NCBI GenBank assembly: GCA_903897205.1
Contig: CAIUAS010000139.1
Span: 1-7,382 of the forward strand
Length of the DNA: 7,382 bases
DNA from: an uncultured Gammaproteobacteria bacterium
Lineage (GTDB): Bacteria > Pseudomonadota > Gammaproteobacteria > CAIUAS01
Direction: 5' to 3'
In this document: piece after piece, positions 1-6,164 of the stretch
How the letters are laid out: each line of letters begins with the position of its first letter
Position numbering within the stretch: position 1 is the first letter of the stretch
Notes under the pieces: model-generated
The model's input: the letters and a program-made list of their open reading frames with translations, nothing else
Database searches by the model: none
What the model was told of the DNA's origin: nothing
Made by a program: the position numbers and the translations under genes

Positions 1-1252
1 CTGCTTGGCCATCAAAGCTTGAGAAATATAGATCCATCGCTTGCCGGAATTTTTCGGGGCCCAATAATATTTTTTGCATACGAATAACTTCAGCCCCTTT
101 ATTATAAATAGTATTCGTATAAAAATTATTTATTTCTATATAGGAATCCGGTCTAACTGAATGCGCTAATGGGCCAGCATCCTCGATAAATTGCCTGCCT
201 CTCAAATAGCGCACTTCTTCTATACGTGCGACCGCTTTAGATGTCATGTCTTCATAAAATTCTTGCTCACGAAATATAGTTAACCCTTCCTTTAAACTAA
301 GTTGAAACCAATCGCGACACGTCACTCGATTACCCGACCAATTATGAAAATATTCGTGACCAACCACCCGTAATATATTCTGATAATCAACATCAGTAGA
401 AATGGTTTTATTCGCTAATATATATTTCGCATTAAAGATATTAAGGCCTTTATTTTCCATAGCGCCCATATTAAAGTCATTTATCGCAACCACCATAAAA
501 ATATCTAAATCATATTCACGTCCATAGGCTTTTTCATCCCAGGCCATCGATTTTTTTATACATTCCATCGCGTAGGTACTTTTATCTAAATTACCCTTAT
601 CCACATAAACTTTAAGGGTTATTTTGCGCTTTGATAAACTGACAAAATGATCTTCTAAGCAATCCAATTTACCCGCGACCAGTGCAAATAAATAACTCGG
701 TTTTTTAAAGGGATCGCGCCAGGTCACCCAATGTCGGCTATCTTGCAGGTCGCCTTGCGCAATTAAATTACCATTGGATAATAAAACAGGGTAACGGGCT
801 TTATCTGCTGTAATAGTCGTAGTAAAACAGGTCAACACATCTGGTTTGTCAAAGAAATAAGTAATCCGCCGAAATCCTTGCGCTTCACATTGGGTACAAA
901 AAATATTGTTTGATTTATAAAGCCCGCTTAATGCGGTATTTTCTTGTGGTTTAATTTGTACGGTTATATCTAAGATAAAATGGTCGGGGACTTTATTTAT
1001 AATTAATTGATCTTCTGTTAGCCGATAATCTAAACCGGTCAGCCTGCTTCCATCTAAACAGATAGAAATCAGTTGTAGTTGTTCCCCATTTAATATTAAT
1101 GGCGCTGAATCAGCCATTTCGAGCCGACGTATAATTAATCGTGAAGTGACCGTTGTAACAGCTTCGCCTAACTCAAAATTTAAATCGACTGATTCAATTC
1201 CAAATGCTGGTTTTTTATAGTCTTTTAAATAAATCGTTTTTGCTTGATCCAT
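1..1252 (-). CDS. pepN: Aminopeptidase N (M1 family zinc metallopeptidase), N-terminal part, cut by window edge
   Basis: This is a broad-specificity cytoplasmic aminopeptidase that removes N-terminal residues from peptides during protein turnover. The 417 complete codons present cover the N-terminal beta domain and much of the catalytic domain; the rest lies beyond base 1. The M1 signatures are all visible: GAMEN at residues 263-267, the zinc motif HEYFHNW with H299, catalytic E300 and H303, the third zinc ligand E322 in SLKEG, and the transition-state tyrosine Y383 in IYNKGAEVIRM. Numbering is only two residues off E. coli PepN (H297, E298, H301, E320, Y381), so this is the E. coli-type subfamily and the N-terminus is complete. 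The ATG at 1252-1250 is preceded by AGAAAGG (1267-1261) at 8 bases, a good ribosome binding site. It is transcribed divergently from ugd. No frame disruption was seen. The assignment is very secure. Confidence 0.97.
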   Translation of the reverse strand, partial: MDQAKTIYLKDYKKPAFGIESVDLNFELGEAVTTVTSRLIIRRLEMADSAPLILNGEQLQLISICLDGSRLTGLDYRLTEDQLIINKVPDHFILDITVQIKPQENTALSGLYKSNNIFCTQCEAQGFRRITYFFDKPDVLTCFTTTITADKARYPVLLSNGNLIAQGDLQDSRHWVTWRDPFKKPSYLFALVAGKLDCLEDHFVSLSKRKITLKVYVDKGNLDKSTYAMECIKKSMAWDEKAYGREYDLDIFMVVAINDFNMGAMENKGLNIFNAKYILANKTISTDVDYQNILRVVGHEYFHNWSGNRVTCRDWFQLSLKEGLTIFREQEFYEDMTSKAVARIEEVRYLRGRQFIEDAGPLAHSVRPDSYIEINNFYTNTIYNKGAEVIRMQKILLGPEKFRQAMDLYFSSFDGQA

Positions 1253-1282
1253 TGTTAAATCCTTTCTGAAAAATAAACGGCT

Positions 1283-1313
1283 AGCATAACATAAATAGAA
1301 GCCAGCCTGTAAA
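1283..1313 (-). promoter_or_regulatory. Candidate pepN promoter (extended -10)
   Basis: Read on the minus strand, TTTACA (1313-1308, five of six to the -35 consensus) is followed by TATGCT (1288-1283). The -10 is preceded by TGT, giving an extended -10 of the form TGnTATnnT. The spacer is 19 bases, longer than ideal, which an extended -10 can tolerate. Transcription would start about 25 bases before the pepN ribosome binding site at 1267-1261. This is a match by eye only. Confidence 0.35.
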
Positions 1314-1329
1314 AAAGCCTTCTAATCTG

Positions 1330-1358
1330 CTGTTATCTTACCGCCTTAAATGTATAAT
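1330..1358 (+). promoter_or_regulatory. Candidate sigma-70 promoter of ugd-galU
   Basis: A perfect TATAAT lies at 1353-1358. A weak -35, CTGTTA (three of six), sits at 1330-1335 with a 17-base spacer. The expected transcription start near 1365 leaves a leader of about 50 bases before the ugd ATG at 1416. The in-frame ATG at 1350 overlaps this -10 box and would lie outside the transcript, which supports the later ugd start. The consensus -10 is seen directly; promoter activity is inferred. Confidence 0.55.
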
Positions 1359-1406
1359 GTATCCCCGCTCAACACTGAGTTTACGGTTTTAAGTTCTGTT
1401 AGTTCT

Positions 1407-1410
1407 GGAG
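1407..1410 (+). promoter_or_regulatory. Ribosome binding site that fixes the ugd start
   Basis: GGAG lies 5 bases before the ATG at 1416. The in-frame ATG at 1350 has no comparable site and falls in the promoter, so this motif decides the start in favour of 1416. Confidence 0.65.
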
Positions 1411-1415
1411 TATTC

Positions 1416-2798
1416 ATGAAAATCACGATCTATGGTGCAGGCTATGTTGGCCTTGTAACGGGCGCCTGCTTTGCTGAACTGGGCAATCATGTGTTATGTG
1501 TTGACACCAACCAAGAGCGCGTTGCCCGCCTGCAAAACGGCGAATGCCCCATCCATGAACCAGGCTTGCCAGAACTGCTCGCTAAGAACTTACAAGCGGG
1601 CCGCATCAGTTTTACTGCCGATCCACAAGCCGGTGTCGCCTATGGTTTTTTCCAGTTTATAGCCGTAGGAACGCCACAAGATGAAGATGGTTCCGCCGAT
1701 TTACAGTATGTACTTAAGGTTGCCCGTACTATTGGCGAACATATTGATGATTATCGAGTTGTTATCAATAAATCTACCGTTCCCGTAGGAACCGCCGATA
1801 AAGTTAAAGACGCTATCGAGTCCGCCCTTAAATTTCGTAATGTCACCATAAAATTTGATGTTGCCTCGAATCCTGAATTTTTACGAGAAGGTGCGGCTAT
1901 TAGTGATTTCATGAATTCAGATCGCATTATTATTGGAACTAGCCATCCAGAAGCAGAACAACACTTACAAGCGCTATACACTCCTTTTAACCGCAATCAA
2001 AATCGTGTTATTGCTATGGACGTGCGCTCTGCTGAATTAACCAAATATGCAGCTAATGCAATTTTAGCCACTAAGATTAGCTTTATTAATGAAATGAGTT
2101 TACTAGCGGAATTGTTGGGCGCCGACATTGAAAAAATTCGCATAGGTATCGGCTCAGATCCACGTATTGGCTATAATTTCATTAACCCAGGATGCGGTTA
2201 TGGTGGTTCTTGCTTTCCAAAAGATGTACAAGCCTTAGAAGCTGTCGCCAAACAAGTTAACTTTGACGCCAAATTATTGAAAGCAGTACACGCCGTCAAT
2301 GATCGACAAAAGCACGTGTTATTCAAAAAAATTTATAGCTATTTTAAAGGCAATTTAAAAGATAAAGTAATTGCTTTATGGGGGTTATCCTTTAAACCTA
2401 ATACAGACGATATGCGAGAAGCGTCGAGTCGTATTCTGATAGAATTATTATGGAAAGAAGGGGCCATTGTGCAAACTTATGATCCCGTTGCCATGTCAGA
2501 AGCAGAAAGAATTTACGGACAACGCCAAAACTTAAAGCTCTGCAACTCGCCAGAAGCAGCCTTAGAAAATGCCGATGTATTAACGGTAGTAACTGAATGG
2601 AGCGCTTTTTTCAGCCCTGATTTTGATGTTATTAAAGCACGCTTAAAAGAACCTGTTATTTTTGATGGCCGCAATCTTTATGACCCCGTATATTTAAAAA
2701 ATCTAGGCATTAAATATTTTGCTATCGGGCGCGGCGAAAGAATAATGGATTATATTTCCGTCAAAGCACAAGCAGAAGCTATCTATGAAACCAATTAA
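1416..2798 (+). CDS. ugd: UDP-glucose 6-dehydrogenase
   Basis: This cytoplasmic enzyme oxidises UDP-glucose to UDP-glucuronate with two NAD+, supplying uronic acid for capsule, exopolysaccharide or lipid A modification. The 460-residue product has the family's full length and domain order. It opens with a Rossmann NAD-binding domain carrying GAGYVG (residues 7-12) and D30 in VLCVDTN. Next come the catalytic-domain motifs NPEFLREG and LTKYAANA with K210. The active-site GCGYGGSCFPKD carries nucleophile C266 and D270, and the C-terminal UDP-binding domain has WGLSFKPNTDDMREA. The start at 1416 is chosen because family members begin MKITIYGAGYVG; the upstream in-frame ATG at 1350 would add 22 unrelated residues encoded by promoter DNA. 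It overlaps galU by 14 bases, so the two are almost certainly one operon: galU makes the substrate of this enzyme. No missing catalytic residues were found. Confidence 0.96.
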   Translation: MKITIYGAGYVGLVTGACFAELGNHVLCVDTNQERVARLQNGECPIHEPGLPELLAKNLQAGRISFTADPQAGVAYGFFQFIAVGTPQDEDGSADLQYVLKVARTIGEHIDDYRVVINKSTVPVGTADKVKDAIESALKFRNVTIKFDVASNPEFLREGAAISDFMNSDRIIIGTSHPEAEQHLQALYTPFNRNQNRVIAMDVRSAELTKYAANAILATKISFINEMSLLAELLGADIEKIRIGIGSDPRIGYNFINPGCGYGGSCFPKDVQALEAVAKQVNFDAKLLKAVHAVNDRQKHVLFKKIYSYFKGNLKDKVIALWGLSFKPNTDDMREASSRILIELLWKEGAIVQTYDPVAMSEAERIYGQRQNLKLCNSPEAALENADVLTVVTEWSAFFSPDFDVIKARLKEPVIFDGRNLYDPVYLKNLGIKYFAIGRGERIMDYISVKAQAEAIYETN

Positions 2799-3657
2799 AA
2801 AAGCTATTTTTCCAGTCGCAGGCTTAGGAACTCGATTTTTACCCGCTACGAAAGCTAGCCCGAAAGAAATGTTACCGATCGTTGACAAACCATTGATCCA
2901 GTATGCTGTTGAAGAAGCCGTTGCATCCGGCATCAATGAGCTTATTTTTGTAACTAGTAGCAGCAAGCGCGCCATTGAAGATCATTTTGACAAAAACTTT
3001 GAATTAGAAACCAAACTTGCAAAAAATGGTAAAGATGAATTACTAACCATTGTACGAGAAATACTCCCTAAAGGCGTTAGTTGTGCCTATATTCGTCAAC
3101 CTGAAACATTAGGGCTAGGCCATGCTGTTTTGTGCGCAAAACCGCTTATCAATGACGAGCCCTTCGCTGTTTTATTAGCTGATGACTTAATAGATGGAAG
3201 CCAGGAACCTTGCTTAGTACAAATGGCTCATCAATTTCAGCAAACAGGTAACAGTATAATAGCTGTACAAGAAATTCCCTTATCCGAAACGAATAAATAC
3301 GGTGTTGTCGGCACTACTGACCACAAAGATCGATTATTTACCATTAATAAAATAGTTGAAAAACCTTCACAGCAAGAAGCACCCTCTAATTTAGGCGTCG
3401 TTGGTCGTTATATTCTAACGCCAAGCATTTTTGCGCAGCTTGAGAAAACACCAATGGGTAAAGGCGGCGAAATTCAGCTAACCGACGCAATCTCTGCGCT
3501 AATGGCGCATGAAGTTATTTATGCTTGGCAATTCCATGGCACACGTTATGATTGTGGTAGCAAATTAGGTTATTTACAGGCGACTATAGCTTATGCTTTA
3601 AAACACCCGGAGATTGGTGCAGAATTTAAACGCTATTTACAAAGCGGAATAATATAG
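2785..3657 (+). CDS. galU: UTP-glucose-1-phosphate uridylyltransferase
   Basis: This enzyme joins UTP and glucose 1-phosphate to give UDP-glucose and pyrophosphate, the entry point to UDP-sugars for surface polysaccharide and the direct precursor for Ugd. The product has 290 residues, the normal bacterial GalU length, and is a single nucleotidyltransferase (GT-A-like) domain. The nucleotide-binding signature is VAGLGTRFLPATKASPKEM (residues 11-29). D133/D134 in LLADD are the likely metal site, followed by the VEKP motif at 191-194, GEIQLTD at 228-234 and the YDCGSKLGY motif at 255-263. The ATG lies inside the last codons of ugd in another frame, with a weak AGAAG 6 bases before it, so translational coupling to ugd is likely. 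No convincing terminator follows the TAG, so transcripts could run on toward the downstream sRNA region. Confidence 0.96.
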   Translation: MKPIKKAIFPVAGLGTRFLPATKASPKEMLPIVDKPLIQYAVEEAVASGINELIFVTSSSKRAIEDHFDKNFELETKLAKNGKDELLTIVREILPKGVSCAYIRQPETLGLGHAVLCAKPLINDEPFAVLLADDLIDGSQEPCLVQMAHQFQQTGNSIIAVQEIPLSETNKYGVVGTTDHKDRLFTINKIVEKPSQQEAPSNLGVVGRYILTPSIFAQLEKTPMGKGGEIQLTDAISALMAHEVIYAWQFHGTRYDCGSKLGYLQATIAYALKHPEIGAEFKRYLQSGII

Positions 3658-3737
3658 CCTGAATTGGCACTGCCCTAACTTCCATAGTCACCACTTACCT
3701 CAGCTTTCCAATTTTGTAAGCAAAAGCCCTTTCCATT

Positions 3738-3755
3738 TGTAAGATATCTCTTAAA
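3738..3755 (+). promoter_or_regulatory. GacA/LetA-type upstream activating site
   Basis: TGTAAG, six bases, then CTTAAA matches the Pseudomonas GacA box (TGTAAG-N6-CTTACA, recalled from the literature) at 11 of 12 fixed positions. Its core at 3740-3753, TAAGATATCTCTTA, matches the Legionella LetA consensus TNAGAAATTTCTNA (also recalled) at 10 of 12 fixed positions. It lies about 190 bases before the predicted sRNA start, in the range typical for GacA sites ahead of rsm genes. Two more TGTAAG copies, at 3715-3720 and 3760-3765, flank it. Binding by a response regulator is inferred from sequence and context. Confidence 0.6.
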
Positions 3756-3892
3756 AACGTGTAAGCTTAATCTCATTTTTAAGCGATTCCATCTCTCAAA
3801 TTTCCCACAGAAACGATCTAACCCTTTGATTTTATGCAATATTTAATTTTTACGAGATTTTTATTTGACTAACTAACGCTATAGTTAAGGTT

Positions 3893-3904
3893 AAAGGTAC
3901 CTTT
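3893..3904. repeat. Perfect 12-base palindrome over the sRNA -35 region
   Basis: AAAGGTACCTTT is a perfect palindrome directly followed by two runs of seven T separated by one A (3902-3916). It occupies the place where the -35 box of the sRNA promoter would sit, so it could be an operator. As an RNA hairpin it would have only a four-base stem, too weak for a normal terminator. Function is unknown. Confidence 0.35.
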
Positions 3905-3915
3905 TTTTATTTTTT

Positions 3916-3921
3916 TATAGT
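3916..3921 (+). promoter_or_regulatory. Candidate -10 box of the sRNA promoter
   Basis: TATAGT (five of six to consensus) would place the RNA start near 3929-3930. No recognisable -35 is found 16-18 bases upstream. That fits a promoter needing an activator, as expected if the upstream TGTAAG sites are used. The assignment rests on position relative to the RNA body. Confidence 0.45.
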
Positions 3922-3929
3922 GCTAACCT

Positions 3930-4084
3930 AAGCGCACTAAGTTCATGGATGTTCGCTGCGCATGTAGCGCTGGAAGCCGACAGGAGTCGCAGCAAGCTAG
4001 GGAAGCTTGCAACGTAGGGATGCGGCAAGGATGCAAGACAGTGGATAGTGGAACGAAAAAGGGCGAGAATATCGCCCTTTTTTT
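3930..4084 (+). ncRNA. CsrB/RsmY/RsmZ-type small RNA, presumed CsrA sponge
   Basis: RNAs of this family bind many copies of the translational repressor CsrA/RsmA at GGA motifs and so free its target mRNAs. Between 3947 and 4052 there are eight GGA triplets, at 3947, 3972, 3983, 4001, 4018, 4029, 4043 and 4050. Several sit in hairpin loops as CsrA prefers: GCAAGCT / AGGGA loop / AGCTTGC (3992-4010, perfect 7-bp stem), CGAC / AGGA / GTCG (3978-3989), and CGTA / GGGA / TGCG (4013-4024, one G-U pair). GCT-GGA-AGC at 3969-3977 is a smaller example. CAAGGATG at 4026-4033 matches the CARGGAUG core of the known CsrA consensus. The RNA ends in a strong terminator, and a GacA/LetA-like site lies about 190 bases upstream. 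The 5' end is inferred from a -10 at 3916 and may be off by several bases. Which family member it is cannot be told here, so no symbol is given. Confidence 0.82.
4056..4084 (+). terminator. Rho-independent terminator of the sRNA, probably bidirectional
   Basis: AAAAAGGGCGA (4056-4066) pairs with TCGCCCTTTTT (4072-4082) around a GAATA loop, and the T run continues to 4084. The stem is perfect with a GC core. On the minus strand the same hairpin is also bordered by T residues, so it can end mltD transcripts coming from the right, although the T run on that side is shorter. Confidence 0.92.
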
Positions 4085-4116
4085 ATGCGTCTTTATTTAA
4101 GTTAGACCTGCTTTAA

Positions 4117-4136
4117 TAGGTTTTTCTTCAAACCTA
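4117..4136 (-). other. Hairpin in the mltD 3' untranslated region
   Basis: TAGGTTT and AAACCTA form a perfect 7-bp inverted repeat around a six-base loop, 22 bases after the mltD stop codon. No T run follows on either strand, so it is not a standard terminator. It may protect the mRNA 3' end or act together with the stronger hairpin at 4056-4084. Confidence 0.3.
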
Positions 4137-4157
4137 GTACTTTACTTAAAAGCCTAA

Positions 4158-6113
4158 TTAGCCTTCGGTGTATATCACTATTTTTTGCCCAGGTTTAACC
4201 ACGCCATTTTCTGCCAAGCGGTTCCACTTGCGCAAGCTTGCAACTTTAACATCATAATGATCGGCTATTTTAATCAGATTATCACCAGGATGGATTGTAT
4301 AACGAATCACCTTCAAATCACTTGATTTACCAACCGCCGAAGCGTGACTTGTTAACTTTATTGAATTACTTTTTTGCTTTATCTCTTTCTTAGCGGTGTT
4401 ATCAGCAGAAGCAGAAGCAGCACTTTCGCTATCAGCACTCGTCGATGCACGGTAAATTATCAACCGCGTACCTGGTTTAAGCACATTACTGGCCTTAAGT
4501 TTATTCCAACGCCGTAAATCACTTACCCCAACACCATAATGCCGCGCGATTACCGATAAGGTTTCACCATGCTTAATTGTGTGATAAACCTTCTCTGGCG
4601 TTTTTTGCACAGAATCTTGAGATTGCTCTGCATCCGCATCTTCATTATCCGCTACCGCACTAGCAGAAGCGGGTGGCGGCGTATTATCGGTGCGGGCAGC
4701 ACTCGTCGCTGTTACTGTTACTTGGTTATTATTACTTGGAGCTATAGAGGGAGCTGAAGGGGAAGCTGCCGGGATCGTCGGTGTTTGACTTTCTGCAATA
4801 CTAGCCGCCTGTTGAACAACATTATCCGCTGTTAATGGCGTCTTTTGACCTGTACTTAAATCATAAACATGAGGAGTCGTTTGCTCCGTTCCCACCGGAA
4901 TCATAATAACACGCCCTACGGGCACATAGTTACCCTTCAAATGGTTAACGCTACGTAACTCGCTGGCAGAGGTATCAAAGCGTTCAGCGATACTATCCAA
5001 TGTATCATCGCGTTGTACTTTATAACGTCCCCAAGTCGTTTTGGTCTGTGCAGGCATTGCAACTAAACGTTCCTTAAACATGGGAATGCGATCGATCGGC
5101 AATAATAAACGATAAGGACCATTCGGGCCCGTAGTGGTACGGCTATACCCTGGATTTAGGGATTTTAATTCATTTAAGCTCATGCCAGCCATCTCTGCTG
5201 CTTCCGAGAGATTAATGGGAGCGCCCAGATCCACTTGTTGCAGATAAGGCTGATCAGTAATGGGAGGCAATGTAATATTATACTTAGCTGGATCACTAAT
5301 AATCGCCGCCAAAGCGAGCAAACGTGGCACATAGGCTTGGGTTTCAACTGGCAACGAGAGAGACCAAAAATCAGTGCTCGCGCCTTTTTCGGCATTACGA
5401 TGTACGGCGTTTTGCAATCGGCCTTCGCCAGCATCATAAGCAGCAATGGCCAACAACCAATCACCACCAAAATAGCTCTGTAAATAGGTTAAATAGTCTA
5501 AAGCCGCATTGGTTGAAGCATAGACATCACGTCTACCGTCATACCAAAAGTCTTGTTTCACGCCAAAGCCATTTGCCGTAGAGGGGATTAATTGCCATAA
5601 ACCTACGGCACCACGTGAGGAACGAATAAAGGGATTATAACCACTTTCCATAATAGGCAATAACACAAGCTCAGCAGGTAAATTACGCGATTGCGTCTCC
5701 TGAAAGATGAGATACATATAGGGTACGGCACGCTTTATCGTTCTATCAAGATAGCCCTGATTACGCACAAACCAATTAATCTGGGCTTGAACTTGCGGTC
5801 TGTTAGCAGCGAGTGGTAATTGAAAGTTAGTACGTAAACGATCCCACAAACTTCCCCCCGTCCCTTGCATTTGCATAAAATCTGGCGGGGGATCGGTAGG
5901 GTTAGTCGCTAAGGAAACACCATGAGCAGAAGAAGCCTTATGAGTGCTACCGTAGGCATGATAACCTGAATGAGTATAAGTTGATTTATGAGGCGTCGCC
6001 ACATAAGTAGTTGTATTGGAAGCGGGATCAGAAGGCATTCCCTGCATACATGCAGTGAGGCCCGCTGCCAAAATGACAGTCAAAAAAATATGTCTCAGCA
6101 ATCGGCAAATCAT
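4158..6113 (-). CDS. mltD: MltD-type membrane-bound lytic murein transglycosylase, lipoprotein with three LysM repeats
   Basis: This enzyme cleaves the MurNAc-GlcNAc bond of peptidoglycan with 1,6-anhydro formation; it should sit in the periplasm anchored to the outer membrane. Numbering is from the ATG (651 residues). A lipoprotein signal peptide with lipobox LTAC gives C22, followed by Met and not Asp, as expected for outer-membrane sorting. A Ser/Thr/His-rich spacer follows. The SLT catalytic domain (about 133-263) has E156 in MESGYNP, GLWQLIPST at 171-179 and AAYDAGEGR at 224-232. Three LysM repeats lie at about 362-407, 509-555 and 602-649, separated by Ala/Ser/Thr-rich linkers; E. coli MltD has two. 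Asp replaces the usual Asn of AAYNSG/AAYNAG. A TTG start at 6134 (658 residues) is also open and neither start has a clear ribosome binding site; ATG is preferred because the signal peptide begins there with MICRLLRH. An in-frame stop at 6143-6141 bars anything longer. It lies downstream of gloB, probably in one transcript. Confidence 0.93.
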   Translation of the reverse strand: MICRLLRHIFLTVILAAGLTACMQGMPSDPASNTTTYVATPHKSTYTHSGYHAYGSTHKASSAHGVSLATNPTDPPPDFMQMQGTGGSLWDRLRTNFQLPLAANRPQVQAQINWFVRNQGYLDRTIKRAVPYMYLIFQETQSRNLPAELVLLPIMESGYNPFIRSSRGAVGLWQLIPSTANGFGVKQDFWYDGRRDVYASTNAALDYLTYLQSYFGGDWLLAIAAYDAGEGRLQNAVHRNAEKGASTDFWSLSLPVETQAYVPRLLALAAIISDPAKYNITLPPITDQPYLQQVDLGAPINLSEAAEMAGMSLNELKSLNPGYSRTTTGPNGPYRLLLPIDRIPMFKERLVAMPAQTKTTWGRYKVQRDDTLDSIAERFDTSASELRSVNHLKGNYVPVGRVIMIPVGTEQTTPHVYDLSTGQKTPLTADNVVQQAASIAESQTPTIPAASPSAPSIAPSNNNQVTVTATSAARTDNTPPPASASAVADNEDADAEQSQDSVQKTPEKVYHTIKHGETLSVIARHYGVGVSDLRRWNKLKASNVLKPGTRLIIYRASTSADSESAASASADNTAKKEIKQKSNSIKLTSHASAVGKSSDLKVIRYTIHPGDNLIKIADHYDVKVASLRKWNRLAENGVVKPGQKIVIYTEG

Positions 6114-6164
6114 TTTGGGGATGTTACGGGGCAATGTGAATTAGGTCAAGCCTTTCTTATCCCT

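Larger units (their letters stand above)
3658..3929. other. Gene-free upstream region of the sRNA
   Basis: No ORF of credible length or coding character is seen on either strand. The left end (3658-3714) holds nothing firm; a 6-base inverted repeat AATTGG/CCAATT about 40 bases apart is too loose to be a galU terminator. From 3715 to 3777 come three TGTAAG motifs, listed separately. From about 3778 to 3864 I see only AT-rich sequence. A TTGACT at 3865-3870 has no -10 at a proper distance. Then come a 12-base palindrome and T tracts leading to the presumed sRNA -10. A long AT-rich gap between an upstream activating site and the promoter is typical of GacA-family-controlled sRNA genes. Confidence 0.5.

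Noticed and set aside
1350..1415. A 22-residue N-terminal extension of Ugd from the ATG at 1350
   Set aside because: It overlaps the TATAAT of the promoter, lacks a ribosome binding site, and adds residues before the canonical MKITIYGAGYVG start that follows a GGAG.
1751..1996. An 81-codon minus-strand ORF inside ugd, and similar ones at 1471-1662 and 2703-2975
   Set aside because: They lie within or across the ugd and galU coding sequences and have no domain signature.
3662..3715. AATTGG/CCAATT inverted repeat followed by TT as a galU terminator
   Set aside because: The arms are six AT-rich base pairs about 40 bases apart with no real T run, far below a credible terminator.
3865..3886. TTGACT with the nearby TATAGT at 3880-3885 as a promoter
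   Set aside because: The spacer is only 9 bases, too short for sigma-70.
5180..5581. Several ORFs of 80-100 codons inside mltD in other frames and on the other strand
   Set aside because: They are fully inside the strongly supported transglycosylase gene and their products match no family I know.
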